From contig NZ_FNEM01000004.1 of assembly GCF_900100175.1 (NCBI RefSeq), forward strand, positions 1-64,000: a DNA stretch of 64,000 nt. The letters are read 5' to 3'. Source of the DNA: Ferrimonas sediminum. GTDB lineage: Bacteria > Pseudomonadota > Gammaproteobacteria > Enterobacterales > Shewanellaceae. How positions within the stretch are numbered: the first letter of the stretch is position 1; each line of letters opens with the position of its first letter. The position numbers were made by a program, and so were the translations under genes. Below are positions 10,090 through 23,065 of the stretch, one piece after another. The notes below the pieces were generated by a model. That model was given only the letters and a program-made list of their open reading frames with translations, was not told the origin of the DNA and searched no databases.

Positions 10090-10965
10090 TTACCGCTTAG
10101 GGAGATACCGTTCCGGATCCACGGGCTTACCTTTGTAGCGAATCTCAAAGTGCAACTTCACTCTGTCGCTGTCGGTTTGTCCCATCTCTGCGATCCGTTG
10201 ACCGGCTTTCACTCCCTGTTTTTCGCGTACTAAGATTTTCTTATTGTGGGCATACGCACTTAGATAATCATCACTGTGTTTAATAATTATTAATTTGCCA
10301 TACCCTCGCAACGCACTTCCGGCATACACCACTTTTCCTTGTGCCGAAGCCACAACAGGCGTTCCTTCCTTAGAAACAATGTCTAGCCCCTTTAGCCCCT
10401 GCCCTGAATCGGAGTAACGCGCAACCACCTTCCCGGAGGTTGGCCACCTCCATCCAGCCACTTTCTTGGGCAGTTGGGAGTTTAACGACCTGTTAATAAA
10501 TTGTGAGCTTCTTGTTGAAGCATACTCTTGAGAATTTTTGGGATCAACCGCTTTAGTGGTTTCTTTTTGTTTTTTCGAATTGGTAGTACCAGATGTGGAT
10601 TGACGAGCATTCACAGTGGTTTTCACTGTCTTTGGTGGTTTCGAAGCGGGTCCTGCTGCTTTTTTGACCGATTCTAAATCAAGCCACTGCCCAACCTGTA
10701 TGGTGTAGGGCGATCCCAATGAATTGGTCTTGGCCAGTTGCCGGAAATCGGTCCCCGATGCCCAGGCGATGGAGTAGAGGGTATCCCCGGGCTGCACCTT
10801 GTAGCGCTTTTGGTTGACGCTGCCTTTGACGGTGTCCCGAAATGTCTTGCCTGTGTATAAGGTTTCCACAGGCGCTGGATTGGACGCCTGAAAACTGCAG
10901 CCGGCAGTGATCATCACCAGCATAATCAAACAAAGACGGGTTAAAACAGGGCAATTATCGCACAC
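10090..10965 (-). CDS. nlpD: NlpD, LysM/LytM lipoprotein, activator of amidase AmiC
   Basis: This outer-membrane lipoprotein stimulates peptidoglycan amidases during cell separation. A signal peptide ends in lipobox ITAGC with Cys23 as the lipidated residue. A LysM domain follows (RYKVQPGDTLYSIAW...TIQVGQWL, about 55-97), then a Ser/Thr/Lys-rich linker that is visibly AT-rich, then a LytM (M23) domain from about residue 170. The metal ligands are degraded: the usual HxxxD is GLDIV without His, and HxH is KLH. This fits a non-catalytic activator, as in E. coli NlpD. The start is GTG and overlaps the yqaA end by 25 bp. It is upstream of rpoS. Confidence 0.93.
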   Translation of the reverse strand: MCDNCPVLTRLCLIMLVMITAGCSFQASNPAPVETLYTGKTFRDTVKGSVNQKRYKVQPGDTLYSIAWASGTDFRQLAKTNSLGSPYTIQVGQWLDLESVKKAAGPASKPPKTVKTTVNARQSTSGTTNSKKQKETTKAVDPKNSQEYASTRSSQFINRSLNSQLPKKVAGWRWPTSGKVVARYSDSGQGLKGLDIVSKEGTPVVASAQGKVVYAGSALRGYGKLIIIKHSDDYLSAYAHNKKILVREKQGVKAGQRIAEMGQTDSDRVKLHFEIRYKGKPVDPERYLPKR

Positions 10966-11462
10966 AGAAACAATCCCAAAATGATCCAGCCTATCCAGGC
11001 ATAATGAGCAGGCAGACGCCCGGTTTGCCGGGCAACCCAGGCCACCAGATAATAACGGCTGGCCCGTCCGATCAGCGCAGCAACAATAAACGACAGCAGC
11101 GATACCCCACTGGCCCCGGCAGCCAAGGTCGCCAGTTTATAGGGGATGGGCGTCAAGCCGGTAATCGCCAGTACCCAGGGACCCCACTGCTGAAACAACA
11201 CCAGGGTTTGCCGTAATTCCACCTGGTAACCCCAGCGCTCCACCAATGGCATCACCAAGGCCTCCATGCCCCAGCGGGCGGCCATGTATGCCACCAGGCC
11301 ACCGGCTACCGATGCCAGGGTCGCTAACGTGGCATAGTGCCAGCAACGACGGGGCTGGGCCCGGCATAACGGCGCCAGTAACAGCTCCACCGGCACAGGC
11401 ACGATGAGCCCTTCCAGAAACGCAAACGCCGCCAGAGAGCGGCGGCGTAACGATAAGGACAC
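10941..11462 (-). CDS. yqaA: YqaA-family inner-membrane protein (DedA/SNARE-associated fold)
   Basis: This is an integral membrane protein of about 173 residues with roughly four hydrophobic segments. It has the family N-terminal motif LEGLIVPVPVELLLAPL and the segment TGLTPIPYKLATLAAGASG. The latter resembles the conserved loop of VTT/DedA proteins, which are linked to lipid scrambling. The exact role of YqaA is not known. The start is taken as GTG at 11462, 1 nt after the pcm stop and with GGA upstream; a longer open frame would run into pcm. It sits between pcm and nlpD, as in Vibrio and Shewanella. Confidence 0.82.
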   Translation of the reverse strand: MSLSLRRRSLAAFAFLEGLIVPVPVELLLAPLCRAQPRRCWHYATLATLASVAGGLVAYMAARWGMEALVMPLVERWGYQVELRQTLVLFQQWGPWVLAITGLTPIPYKLATLAAGASGVSLLSFIVAALIGRASRYYLVAWVARQTGRLPAHYAWIGWIILGLFLCAIIALF

Positions 11463-11463
11463 C

Positions 11464-12102
11464 CTATTCCGTTGCACCGGCAACCAGTGGCACAAAGCGT
11501 ACCCCTTCCAGCACTTCACTGACAAAGCGATCGCCCTGACGAGTGATCAGGTGCAACACCTGCTCGGTCTCTCCCAGAGGGATAACCATGCGGCCACCGT
11601 CAGCCAGTTGCTGCAGCAATGCTTGTGGCAACTCCCGGGCCGCAGCGGTCACTATGATGCCGGCAAACGGCGCCCGGGCCTGCCAGCCCTGCCAACCATC
11701 CCCATATTTGAAGGCGATGTTATGCAGATCCATCTTCTTCAGCCGTTGCCGTGCGGTGATTTGCAGGCTTTTTATACGCTCGACAGTGCACAACTGCGGT
11801 ACCAGCTGCGCCAGAATGGCCGACTGATAACCGGAGCCGGTGCCAATCTCCAACACCGGACCGGGTTGCAGCCCGCTCAGCAACGCCTCGGTCATGCGGG
11901 CGACGATGTATGGCTGAGAGATGGTCTGGCCCTGGCCGATGGGCAGAGCGGTGTTTTCCCAGGCTCGTTGAATCAGCGCCCCCTCCACAAACCCCTGACG
12001 GGGTGTGGTGGCAATGGCGTTAAGCACCCGGGCATCGGCAATGCCCGCTTGCTTCAGCTGTTGGGCCAGTCTCTGGCCGTAAGCCTGCGCATTGCCGATC
12101 AT
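11464..12102 (-). CDS. pcm: Protein-L-isoaspartate O-methyltransferase
   Basis: Pcm uses S-adenosylmethionine to methylate isoaspartyl residues in damaged proteins and so starts their repair. The 212-residue protein contains the substrate/AdoMet motifs [17 protein letters not shown] and [16 protein letters not shown], then post-I motif [17 protein letters not shown] and [10 protein letters not shown]. The ATG overlaps the surE stop by ATGA, so the two are translationally coupled. The surE-pcm-nlpD-rpoS order matches a stationary-phase survival operon. Confidence 0.96.
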   Translation of the reverse strand: MIGNAQAYGQRLAQQLKQAGIADARVLNAIATTPRQGFVEGALIQRAWENTALPIGQGQTISQPYIVARMTEALLSGLQPGPVLEIGTGSGYQSAILAQLVPQLCTVERIKSLQITARQRLKKMDLHNIAFKYGDGWQGWQARAPFAGIIVTAAARELPQALLQQLADGGRMVIPLGETEQVLHLITRQGDRFVSEVLEGVRFVPLVAGATE

Positions 12103-12848
12103 TGCAGGTCACCCATCCAGTTTTGCAGCCCCGCCAGTTGCTCGTGCGCCGTCAGGTCTACCGTTAGCGGAGTGATGGAGATATAGCCGTTGGCCACCGC
12201 ATCAAAATCGGTGCCTTCGCCGGCATCCTGCTGACGGCCGGGAGGGCCGAGCCAGAAGATATCCCGGCCCGCAGGATCCTGGGTTCGAATCATGCCTTCG
12301 GCTTTGTGGCGTGCCCCCAAACGCGTGACCTTGACGCCCTGAATCTGCTCCTGAGGCAGATCCGGCACATTGATGTTGAGGATCTGATCCGACGGCAGCG
12401 GATGTTGCTGCAGGTGCCGCACCAGCTTTAGCGTGAACGCGGCCGCGGTCTCATAATGGCGTAACTCGCGCCCCACCAGGGAGACCGCAATGGTCGGCAG
12501 CCCCAGGTGACGTCCCTCCATGGCGGCCGCCACAGTGCCGGAATATAGGGTGTCGTCGCCAAGGTTGGCGCCGGCGTTAATGCCGGATACCACCAGATCC
12601 GGCTCACCGTCCATCAGCTCCCGAATCGCCAGATGAACGCAATCGGTCGGCGTGCCATTGACAGCGATATAGCCATTATCAATGGTCTGAATTCGCAATG
12701 GATTGGTCAGCGTCAGTGAGTTGCTGGCGCCACTGCAGTTCCGATCCGGCGCCACCGTCGTCACCTCGGCGATGTCAGCCAGTGCTTCAGATAGGGCCCG
12801 GATACCCGGGGCATGAACGCCGTCGTCGTTGCTTACAAGAATTCTCAT
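12099..12848 (-). CDS. surE: 5'/3'-nucleotidase SurE
   Basis: SurE is a metal-dependent phosphatase acting on nucleoside monophosphates and short polyphosphate, linked to stationary-phase survival. The N-terminus [15 protein letters not shown] carries the two catalytic aspartates (NDDG). The conserved Ser/Asn positions appear in [11 protein letters not shown] and [21 protein letters not shown]. Its length of 249 is close to the E. coli value of 253. It starts 12 nt after truD and overlaps pcm. Confidence 0.96.
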   Translation of the reverse strand: MRILVSNDDGVHAPGIRALSEALADIAEVTTVAPDRNCSGASNSLTLTNPLRIQTIDNGYIAVNGTPTDCVHLAIRELMDGEPDLVVSGINAGANLGDDTLYSGTVAAAMEGRHLGLPTIAVSLVGRELRHYETAAAFTLKLVRHLQQHPLPSDQILNINVPDLPQEQIQGVKVTRLGARHKAEGMIRTQDPAGRDIFWLGPPGRQQDAGEGTDFDAVANGYISITPLTVDLTAHEQLAGLQNWMGDLQ

Positions 12849-12860
12849 AGTGAGCTATTT

Positions 12861-13913
12861 TTATCCATTAACCGATTGATTTTCAATACTCTGGGCATCT
12901 TCATAGCGGAGAATCTCCCGCAATACCGAGGTGGCGTAGGCGCCGGCAGGCAGCACGAACTTCACCACCAAGGTATCGGCCTCCCGCTGCCAGCTCATCC
13001 CCTGCGGCTGCAGCAGCAGGGGCCGCCGCTCCTGCTTCATCCGCGCCGCTTCCAGCCCGGCCAGCAGTTCCGGCCAGCGCTGCAGCTGAGACAGTTCGAA
13101 CCGGTCGGCCTCGTCGTCGCCGTAGCGGCCACTGCCAGCCATAGGCGCAGACAGTCGCAGCTCCCCCCGGGCAAGACGATCGACCAGATCGGCGTCATCT
13201 ACCTCGGACTTAAAGAAACTGCCACCGGCGGGCATCATCAGGGTATCGCCGGGCAGCAGACCCAGACCATGACGCTGCAACCGCTCGGACACCAACTGAT
13301 TAAACAGGAAACTGCGGGCCGCCGACAGGTACAGGCTGCGCTTGTTGCGATCCTTGACCCGACGTCCGGCAAACATCTCGGCTGCCCGGGCCACGTTGCG
13401 ACCGCCATGGCCAAAACGCTGCTCACCAAAGTAGTTGGGCACGCCGGTGTCCCGAACCTGCTGCAACCGGTTATCGAGGTCATCATCGCCCTCGACCTGC
13501 CTGAGCGTCAGGGTAAAGGCATTGCCCAGCAGCGCTCCTACCCGCAGCTTTTTGCTGTGACGAAGGGCCTGCAGCACCTGCATGGTGTCATCATTGAGGC
13601 TCGCCCAGTCCGGCGTTTCTTTACCGGGAATGCGCACCGACAGCCATTGGGTGGTAACGCCGAATTTGTCCTTGAGGCCAGCCCATGAGACGTCCATGGC
13701 TTTGACACCGGCGAACTCTGCCAGCTTTCTGGCCAGCTGGTGGGTGGTCATCTCCCGCTTGCGAATCTGCAGCAGGTGGTGCTCGCCCTGACCGTCGGCG
13801 CTGAACGGCAACAACTCATCCACCTGAAAGTCTTCCGGCTGGCTGCGCAGCAGACCGGTGGCGGTCGGCTGGCCATGAAGAAAATGCCACTGCGGCAGTG
13901 TGTAATCAGACAC
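12861..13913 (-). CDS. truD: tRNA pseudouridine(13) synthase TruD
   Basis: TruD makes pseudouridine 13 in tRNA-Glu. The catalytic aspartate is D82 in the signature [12 protein letters not shown], followed by the NYFGEQRFG motif and the inserted TruD domain. The start is GTG (ValSerAspTyr), overlapping the ispF stop by 8 bp. Length is 350, against 349 in E. coli. It is part of the ftsB-ispD-ispF-truD-surE-pcm run. Confidence 0.96.
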   Translation of the reverse strand: MSDYTLPQWHFLHGQPTATGLLRSQPEDFQVDELLPFSADGQGEHHLLQIRKREMTTHQLARKLAEFAGVKAMDVSWAGLKDKFGVTTQWLSVRIPGKETPDWASLNDDTMQVLQALRHSKKLRVGALLGNAFTLTLRQVEGDDDLDNRLQQVRDTGVPNYFGEQRFGHGGRNVARAAEMFAGRRVKDRNKRSLYLSAARSFLFNQLVSERLQRHGLGLLPGDTLMMPAGGSFFKSEVDDADLVDRLARGELRLSAPMAGSGRYGDDEADRFELSQLQRWPELLAGLEAARMKQERRPLLLQPQGMSWQREADTLVVKFVLPAGAYATSVLREILRYEDAQSIENQSVNG

Positions 13914-14382
13914 GACTCAGTACCACCACAGCTTCAACGGCAATCCCTTCGGCTCGCCCGGTAAACCCCAACTTTTCGGTGGTGGTGGCTTTCACGTTCA
14001 CCTGAGACAACTGAGACTCCAGATCGGCACTGATGTTGGTGCGCATGGCATCGATATGAGGCGCCATCTTGGGCGCCTGGGCGATCACCGTCACGTCAAG
14101 ATTGCCCAACCGGTAGCCCTGCTCCTTGATCAAAGCATAGCAGTGACGCAGCAACTCCCGGCTGTCGGCCCCCTTGAAGCGGGGATCGGTGTCGGGAAAG
14201 TGATGACCAATGTCACCCAGCGCCATGGCGCCCAACAGGGCATCGCTGACGGCATGCAGAATCACGTCGCCGTCGGAGTGCGCCAGCAACCCCTGATGAT
14301 AAGCTACCGGTACGCCGGCCAGGATGACCGGACCTTCTCCGCCAAATTTGTGTACATCAAAACCGTGACCGATGCGGATCAT
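13906..14382 (-). CDS. ispF: 2-C-methyl-D-erythritol 2,4-cyclodiphosphate synthase
   Basis: IspF performs the fifth step of the MEP isoprenoid pathway, cyclising CDP-ME 2-phosphate and releasing CMP. The zinc ligands are seen in [10 protein letters not shown] (Asp and His) and in the [18 protein letters not shown] segment. The [18 protein letters not shown] tail is typical. The ATG shares one base with the ispD stop (TAATG), so ispD and ispF are coupled. Length is 158 residues, against 159 in E. coli. Confidence 0.97.
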   Translation of the reverse strand: MIRIGHGFDVHKFGGEGPVILAGVPVAYHQGLLAHSDGDVILHAVSDALLGAMALGDIGHHFPDTDPRFKGADSRELLRHCYALIKEQGYRLGNLDVTVIAQAPKMAPHIDAMRTNISADLESQLSQVNVKATTTEKLGFTGRAEGIAVEAVVVLSRV

Positions 14383-15068
14383 TACAGCTCCTTTATCAAT
14401 AATTCAGCCATCCTGAGATCATCGGGATGGGTAACTTTCATGTTGCTGATGCAGCCTTCCACCAGGGTCGGCTGCCACCCGACGCGCTCCATGGCCGAGG
14501 CTTCATCGGTGATGGATGCCTGCTGCGCCAGGGCTTGTGCCAGCGCCTCGCGCAGTGCCACCAGGGGGAACAGCTGGGGCGTCAATGCGTGCCACAGGCC
14601 CTGCCGCTCTACCGTATGATCGATGTCACCGGCGGCAGTGGCACGCTTCATGGTGTCGCGAACCGGTGCGGCCAGAATGCCGCCCTGGGTACCCGCCTGC
14701 TGCAGCAGGCGGGTGATGTCCTGCTGACGCAGGCACGGCCGGGCAGCGTCATGCACCATAACCCAGGCATCGTCGTCGTCGATGGCATTGAGCGCCGCCA
14801 AGACCGAATCGGCCCGCTCGCCGCCACCGTCGACCCGGCGGACACGGTCATCACCGGCTTCGGCCAGCTGGTCAAACAGGGTATCCCTGGGGCTCAGGGC
14901 CACCACCACCTGGCTGATGTCCGGGTGGGCCAGCAGGCGGGACAGGGTATGGGAAAGGATCGGACGGCCGTCGAGGTTGAGGTATTGTTTGGGCAGGGCG
15001 GCGCCCATGCGTTTGCCGATGCCGGCTGCGGGCACGACGGCATACACCTTCTGTTGTTGTTGTCGCAT
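14382..15068 (-). CDS. ispD: 2-C-methyl-D-erythritol 4-phosphate cytidylyltransferase
   Basis: IspD couples CTP to MEP in the third step of the MEP pathway. The nucleotide-binding signature [20 protein letters not shown] is at residues 11-30. The later motifs [11 protein letters not shown] and [10 protein letters not shown] hold the catalytic basic residues, and the [11 protein letters not shown] region is conserved. Length is 228 residues, against 236 in E. coli. It lies 30 bp after ftsB. Confidence 0.96.
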   Translation of the reverse strand: MRQQQQKVYAVVPAAGIGKRMGAALPKQYLNLDGRPILSHTLSRLLAHPDISQVVVALSPRDTLFDQLAEAGDDRVRRVDGGGERADSVLAALNAIDDDDAWVMVHDAARPCLRQQDITRLLQQAGTQGGILAAPVRDTMKRATAAGDIDHTVERQGLWHALTPQLFPLVALREALAQALAQQASITDEASAMERVGWQPTLVEGCISNMKVTHPDDLRMAELLIKEL

Positions 15069-15098
15069 TTAAGCTCCGAAATGACCGGGAGGCAGGCG

Positions 15099-15392
15099 TT
15101 ATTGGCCGGCGTTGGATGAGGGGCGTTTGATGACCCGGAAGAACTGTTCGTCACTGCCGACCATGCCCAGCTCATTGCGAGCCCGCTCCTCCACCGATTC
15201 CAGACCGTTGCGCAGATCGGCGATCTCCTCACGCAGCATCTGATTGCGCTGCTCGAGGTCGAGATTGTTGTCACTCTGCTCGGCGATCTGCACTTCCAGC
15301 CGGCGCACTTCGGCGTAGCCGTTCTCACCGCTCCAGAGGCGGTATTGCAGTCCCACCAGGGCCAGCGTCATGATTATCAGCAGTACTCGCAT
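15099..15392 (-). CDS. ftsB: Cell division protein FtsB
   Basis: FtsB is a bitopic inner-membrane protein that joins FtsL and FtsQ in the divisome. The 97-residue product has a single transmembrane helix at the N-terminus (MRVLLIIMTLALVGLQY). A periplasmic coiled coil follows, rich in Leu/Glu (VRRLEVQIAEQ...NQMLREEIADL), with the conserved ERARNELGMV segment. An ATG three codons earlier (15401) is open, but a GGTGG site lies 5 nt before the ATG at 15392, which also matches the E. coli start. It is downstream of eno, behind the eno terminator. Confidence 0.92.
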   Translation of the reverse strand: MRVLLIIMTLALVGLQYRLWSGENGYAEVRRLEVQIAEQSDNNLDLEQRNQMLREEIADLRNGLESVEERARNELGMVGSDEQFFRVIKRPSSNAGQ

Positions 15393-15462
15393 CTCATCCA
15401 CCCGTACGTTGATGTCAGAGATCTTGACCTAAGGTGAGGGAAAAGAAAAGAAAAAAGCCAAC

Positions 15463-15489
15463 AAAAAAGCCGCCCGCAGGCGACTTTTT
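15463..15489 (-). terminator. Terminator of eno
   Basis: On the minus strand the stem GTCGCC/GGCGGC (with one T-G pair, 15484-15469) is followed by a T-run (15468-15463) and a second T-rich stretch. It lies about 30 bp after the eno stop. Confidence 0.8.
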
Positions 15490-15513
15490 GCATTTTCAAT
15501 CTCGAGTCGGGAG

Positions 15514-18549
<3,036 letters not shown>

Positions 18550-18618
18550 CTAGTGGGAGTTCACTATTCGGACGGGATAACAGTATAACAGAGGCCAACT
18601 TACAGAACAATTGAGAAC

Positions 18619-19401
18619 TCACTGTTCTCGGCGTTTTAGTTGCTGCCAATACTGCTCCAACTCCTCGAGGCTGTGATCTTGCAGGCTACGGCTCTGGTCG
18701 GCGGCCAGGGCCTCTACCCCGCGAAAGCGCCGCTCAAACTTGCCGTTGGCACGACGCAGGGCCTGCTCCGGGTTCACTTTCAGGTGACGGGCAAGGTTGG
18801 TAACCGCAAACAGCAGGTCACCAATTTCATCTTCGACCCGATCCGGGTCGACCGCTGGCTGGTTGACCTCAGCCAGGACCTCATCCACCTCTTCATGAAT
18901 CTTGGCCACCACCGGCGGCAGCGCATCCCAGTCAAACCCCACTGCGGCCACCCGCTTCTGGATTTTCAGGGCCCGGTTGAGGGCCGGCATCGCCTGGGGA
19001 ATGTCATCCAGCACCGAATGCTCACCTTTGTCGGCCCGCTCGGCGGACTTGCTCGCCTCCCAACTGGCTTTCAGTTCGGACTCGGGAATCGCCGCATCGG
19101 CAAACACATGGGGGTGACGCCGCTCCAGCTTATCGCAGATGCGACGGGCGACCTCTTCAAAATCAAACCACTGGCGCTCCTTGCCCAGCTGGGCGTAGAA
19201 CACCACCTGAAACAGCAGGTCCCCCAGCTCACCGGGTAACTCGTCCCAACTCTGACGCTCGATGGTGTCGGCCACCTCGTAGGCCTCCTCCAGGGTGTGT
19301 GGCACGATGGTGGCAAAGTCCTGCTTGAGATCCCAGGGGCAGCCGCCCTCGGGATCCCGCAACTTGGCCATGATGGCCAGCAATCGATCCATCTGACTCA
19401 C
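18619..19401 (-). CDS. mazG: Nucleoside triphosphate pyrophosphohydrolase MazG
   Basis: MazG hydrolyses NTPs to NMP and PPi and lowers ppGpp in starved cells. The two MazG folds are seen as LRDPEGGCPWDLKQDF...HTLEEAYEVADTIE and later EEVDEVLAEVN...EDEIGDLLFAVTNLARHL, with the EExxE/ExxD metal motifs. The start is GTG, overlapping the relA stop (GTGA); this gives MSQMDRLLAIM, close to the E. coli N-terminus. Coupling to relA is functionally sensible, because the products have opposing effects on ppGpp. Confidence 0.95.
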   Translation of the reverse strand: MSQMDRLLAIMAKLRDPEGGCPWDLKQDFATIVPHTLEEAYEVADTIERQSWDELPGELGDLLFQVVFYAQLGKERQWFDFEEVARRICDKLERRHPHVFADAAIPESELKASWEASKSAERADKGEHSVLDDIPQAMPALNRALKIQKRVAAVGFDWDALPPVVAKIHEEVDEVLAEVNQPAVDPDRVEDEIGDLLFAVTNLARHLKVNPEQALRRANGKFERRFRGVEALAADQSRSLQDHSLEELEQYWQQLKRREQ

Positions 19402-21602
19402 AGGCGCCCTACCTCCAGCACCCCGGGGATCTGGCTCAGCCTGGATACCAGCCGGGTCAGCGAGTCCATGTTAAACAACTCCAGTTTCAGCTCAATGGCT
19501 GCGGTGTGCTGCCTGGCATCGCTGTGACTGCGCATCTCCAGCACGTTGGATTTCTCATTGGCCAGCAGGGTGGTCACGTCCCGCAGCAGGCCGCTGCGGT
19601 CGTTGGCGATCACCCGAATGGAGACGGTGTAGCCGCCGGAGACACTTTCGCCCCAGACCACCTCGACGCCGCGTTCCGGATGCTTGCCCAGCAGACCGGC
19701 CAGCTGTTCGCACTCTTCCCGGTGCACCGACACGCCACGACCCTGGGTGATGTAACCGTAGATCGGATCGCCGGGCAGCGGCTGGCAACACTTAGCCATA
19801 TGGGTCATCAGGTTGCCGACACCATTGACCTCTATCTGGCCGGAGCTTTGGCGAGGCTTGGTGGGTGGCCGGCTGACCAGCTCCGCCAGCGCCTCTTCGT
19901 CACTGTCCTGTTCGCGCTTATGGCGACTCTGGATGTGGTTGATCACCTGGTTCAAGCGGATGTCGCCACCGCCAATGGCCGCCAGCAGATCTTCCAAGGC
20001 GTGCATGTTAAACCGCTGAACCGCGCTGTTGGCGTCCTCAAGCTTAAGCCCGTGACGCTGCAACTCGGTCTCCATCATCTCTTTACCGGCGGCGGCATTT
20101 TTGTCTTTGTCTTCCAGTTTAAAGAAGTGGGCGATCTTGGCCCTGGCACGGCTGGTTTTGATGTAGCCGAGGCTGGGGTTGAGCCAGTCCCGTTTCGGGT
20201 TCGGCTGCTTGGCGGTGATGATCTCCACCCGCTGCCCGGTCTCGACAATGGTGGTAAAGGGCACGATACGCCCGTCGATCTTGGCACCGATGCAGCGATG
20301 CCCCACCACCGAGTGGATGTAGTAGGCAAAATCCAGCACCGTGCTGCCTGCCGGCAGATCGACCACGTCGCCGCGTGGGGTAAACACATAGACCCGATCT
20401 TCAAACACCTGGCTGCGGACTTCGTCCACCAGGTTGCCGCTTTCGACCACGTCCTCCTGCCACTGGAGGATTTTTCTCAGCCAGTTGATCTTCTCCTCGA
20501 AACCAGAGGACTTGCCCGACTGTGGCCCCTCTTTGTATTTCCAGTGCGCCGCTACGCCCAGCTCAGCATCCTGATGCATCTGTTCGGTGCGAATCTGAAT
20601 CTCCACACTCTTGGCCTCCGGCCCGAGCACCACGGTATGGATGGACTGATAGCCATTAGGCTTGGGCGTGGCCACGTAGTCGTCAAATTCGTTGGGCAGA
20701 TGGCGCCACTGGGTGTGCACCACCCCGAGGGCGGCGTAACAATCCTGCAGACGCTCGGCAATGATCCGCACCGCCCGCACATCGAACAGCTCGGAGAACG
20801 CCAGGTTCTTCTTTTGCATCTTCTTCCAGATGCTGTAGATGTGTTTCGGCCGGCCGTACACCTCGGCGCGGATGCCATCGGCATCCAACTGCTGCTGCAG
20901 GCCGGAGACAAACTCTTCGATGTAGTTCTGCCGGTCGATGCGCTTCTCATCCAGCAGTTTGGCAATCTCTTTGTAGGTGTCCGGGTGCAGGTAGCGGAAC
21001 GACAGATCCTCCAGCTCCCATTTGAGCTGGCCGATGCCGAGTCGGTTGGCCAGCGGCGCGTAGATGTCCCGCACCTCGCGAGCCAGCACCACCCGGGTCT
21101 CTTCGTCGGCGTTCTTGACCTCCCGAAGCATGACCACCCCTTCGGCCAGCTTGATCACCACCGCCCGCACATCTTCCACCATGGCCAGCAGCATGCGGCG
21201 CAGGTTGTCGATCTGCCCTTCGGAGGCACTGATGCCGGTACCGGTCTGCAGGGTACGGATGGCATCCATCACCTGGACACTTTTGATCAGCGGCAACAAG
21301 CGCTCGCCAAACTCCGCCTCCACCTGTTCCAGTGTCAGTACCTGCTCATCGATGCAGGTAAACAGCAAGCTGGCTTCCAGGGTATCGATGTCCATATTCA
21401 ATGGCAGCAGGATCTCCACCATCTCACGGGCACGAATCAGGCAGGCGTCCACCACCTTCGTATCGACGTCAGTGAGGTTCTGGCAATAACGATAGGTGGC
21501 CTCCAGCTGTTGCTGCTGACTGTCACTGAGTGCCAATTGCTGCAGCCACTGCTGCAGGTCAACCTGTTGTTCTCCAAAATGGATCTGACGAACGGAAACC
21601 AT
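19398..21602 (-). CDS. relA: (p)ppGpp synthetase RelA
   Basis: RelA is the ribosome-bound synthetase that makes (p)ppGpp on uncharged tRNA. An N-terminal HD-like region lacks the HDxxED hydrolase motif (FTCIDEQVLTLEQVEAE), as in other gammaproteobacterial RelA. The synthetase domain has GRPKHIYSIWKKM, FDVRAVRIIAE and PNGYQSIHTVVLG. TGS (VYVFTPRGDVVDLPAGSTVLDFAYYIH), zinc-finger/helical (CCQPLPGDPI) and C-terminal ACT domains follow. Length is 734 residues, against 744 in E. coli. It lies between rlmD and mazG, as in E. coli and Shewanella. Confidence 0.97.
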   Translation of the reverse strand: MVSVRQIHFGEQQVDLQQWLQQLALSDSQQQQLEATYRYCQNLTDVDTKVVDACLIRAREMVEILLPLNMDIDTLEASLLFTCIDEQVLTLEQVEAEFGERLLPLIKSVQVMDAIRTLQTGTGISASEGQIDNLRRMLLAMVEDVRAVVIKLAEGVVMLREVKNADEETRVVLAREVRDIYAPLANRLGIGQLKWELEDLSFRYLHPDTYKEIAKLLDEKRIDRQNYIEEFVSGLQQQLDADGIRAEVYGRPKHIYSIWKKMQKKNLAFSELFDVRAVRIIAERLQDCYAALGVVHTQWRHLPNEFDDYVATPKPNGYQSIHTVVLGPEAKSVEIQIRTEQMHQDAELGVAAHWKYKEGPQSGKSSGFEEKINWLRKILQWQEDVVESGNLVDEVRSQVFEDRVYVFTPRGDVVDLPAGSTVLDFAYYIHSVVGHRCIGAKIDGRIVPFTTIVETGQRVEIITAKQPNPKRDWLNPSLGYIKTSRARAKIAHFFKLEDKDKNAAAGKEMMETELQRHGLKLEDANSAVQRFNMHALEDLLAAIGGGDIRLNQVINHIQSRHKREQDSDEEALAELVSRPPTKPRQSSGQIEVNGVGNLMTHMAKCCQPLPGDPIYGYITQGRGVSVHREECEQLAGLLGKHPERGVEVVWGESVSGGYTVSIRVIANDRSGLLRDVTTLLANEKSNVLEMRSHSDARQHTAAIELKLELFNMDSLTRLVSRLSQIPGVLEVGRL

Positions 21603-21714
21603 GGTGCGTGCTCATCCTCTAACTGGCCCAACGGCTTGGGCATCCTGGTGTGGCTGTCGTCTTCATTGACGACCCGTAGCCCCGGGGATCGGCTCACCCC
21701 GGCAGCGTTCTATC

Positions 21715-23043
21715 CTATTGCAATTCAAAGAGTGCCATCGACTCCAGATGCTGAGTATGCGGGAACATATCCACCAGTCCAACCCTTGTCAGGCGATAAT
21801 TCTGCCCGGTGAGCAATTTTGCATCACGGGCCAGACTGGCGGGGTTACAGGAAACGTACAACACCCGTTTCGGCTGCCAGGTGCCCAGGTGGGCCAGAGC
21901 GCCAACGGCACCGGCTCGGGCCGGATCCAGCAGCAGCAAATCCACCGGCTGCAACCAGGGCGCGCTCAGGTCCTCGGCATTGAGATCGGCCTGATGGAAG
22001 CTCAGATTCTTCAGCCCTAACTCGGCGGCCCGGGCATTGCCGCGAACCACCATCTGCTCCACCCCTTCGACGGCAATCACCGCCCTGGCTCGCTGCGCCA
22101 GCGGCAGACTGAAATTACCGACACCGGCAAACAGATCCAGCACCACGTCGTCCTTGCCCGGGGCCAACCATGCCAACGCCTGGGCCACCATCTGACGATT
22201 GACCGCATCGTTGACCTGAATAAAGTCCCCTGGCAGGTACGCCAACGGCAAGCCCTCCTCGCCATTGCCGATGGCAAAGGGAGCCAATGGCTGACCGTCG
22301 AGGCGCTCGATGCCGTCGTTGCCGTCAATCAACACCGTCAGGCTGTGGCTTTCGGCAAACTGTTGCAGCTGCTGCCGGTCTGCCTCAGCCAGTTTCTGGG
22401 TAAATCGAAAACACGCCAGGTTGCCGTCATCGGTCTGGGTCAGTTCGATGTGCCCCAGTTGCCGCCGGCCCCGAAGGCCAGACGCCAGCTGTTTCAGCGG
22501 CGCAATCAGATCACAAAACGGCGCCACCAGCACCGGACAACGTTCGATGGCGACAATGTCGCGGCTGCCCTCCTGCCGAAACCCGAGTTGCAACGCCCCC
22601 TGCTCCATCTTCACCGCCAGACGGGCCCGGCGGCGGTAGTGCCAGTCGTCGCCGACGATGGGCTCAGCCACCTGCTCGCAGTGGGCGTCCCCCAGTTTGC
22701 TCAGCAACTCAATCAACGACTGCTGCTTATGGCTGCGCTGGTCGGCGGAGCTCAGGTGCTGCAACTGGCAGCCGCCACAGGCACCAAAATGGGGGCAGGT
22801 CGGCTCGATTCGTACAGGGGCATCATTAAGCCGATTCAGCACTTTTCCGATGGCGAAGCGCTTTTTCTGCTCGGTCAGCTGCACCTCGGCCTGCTCGCCC
22901 GGCAGCAGCCCGGGCAAAAACACCACCTTGCCCTGATACTCCGCAACCCCCTGACCTTTGTGATCGAGACGATCGGCACTGAGGCGGATTTTTTTAGACA
23001 ACTTCTTTAATTTATTGGACTTAGGGGTAAAAAACTGTGCCAT
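21715..23043 (-). CDS. rlmD: 23S rRNA (uracil-1939-C5)-methyltransferase RlmD
   Basis: RlmD methylates U1939 of 23S rRNA using AdoMet. An N-terminal TRAM domain is present (IRLSADRLDHKGQGVAEYQG). The [4Fe-4S] ligands are in CPHFGACGGCQ plus a later Cys in IERCPVL. The Rossmann methyltransferase has DLFAGVGNFSLPLA, and the catalytic Cys is in YVSCNPASLARD. Length is 442 residues. It is upstream of relA on the same strand and divergent from barA, with a long hairpin in the gap. Confidence 0.95.
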   Translation of the reverse strand: MAQFFTPKSNKLKKLSKKIRLSADRLDHKGQGVAEYQGKVVFLPGLLPGEQAEVQLTEQKKRFAIGKVLNRLNDAPVRIEPTCPHFGACGGCQLQHLSSADQRSHKQQSLIELLSKLGDAHCEQVAEPIVGDDWHYRRRARLAVKMEQGALQLGFRQEGSRDIVAIERCPVLVAPFCDLIAPLKQLASGLRGRRQLGHIELTQTDDGNLACFRFTQKLAEADRQQLQQFAESHSLTVLIDGNDGIERLDGQPLAPFAIGNGEEGLPLAYLPGDFIQVNDAVNRQMVAQALAWLAPGKDDVVLDLFAGVGNFSLPLAQRARAVIAVEGVEQMVVRGNARAAELGLKNLSFHQADLNAEDLSAPWLQPVDLLLLDPARAGAVGALAHLGTWQPKRVLYVSCNPASLARDAKLLTGQNYRLTRVGLVDMFPHTQHLESMALFELQ

Positions 23044-23065
23044 AGAAAGGTCCGTTGATTACAAT

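Noticed and set aside
19506-21812. Long open frame opposite relA
   Set aside because: Same reasoning: repetitive Leu/Gln/His/Gly composition, no start signal, and full RelA domains on the minus strand.
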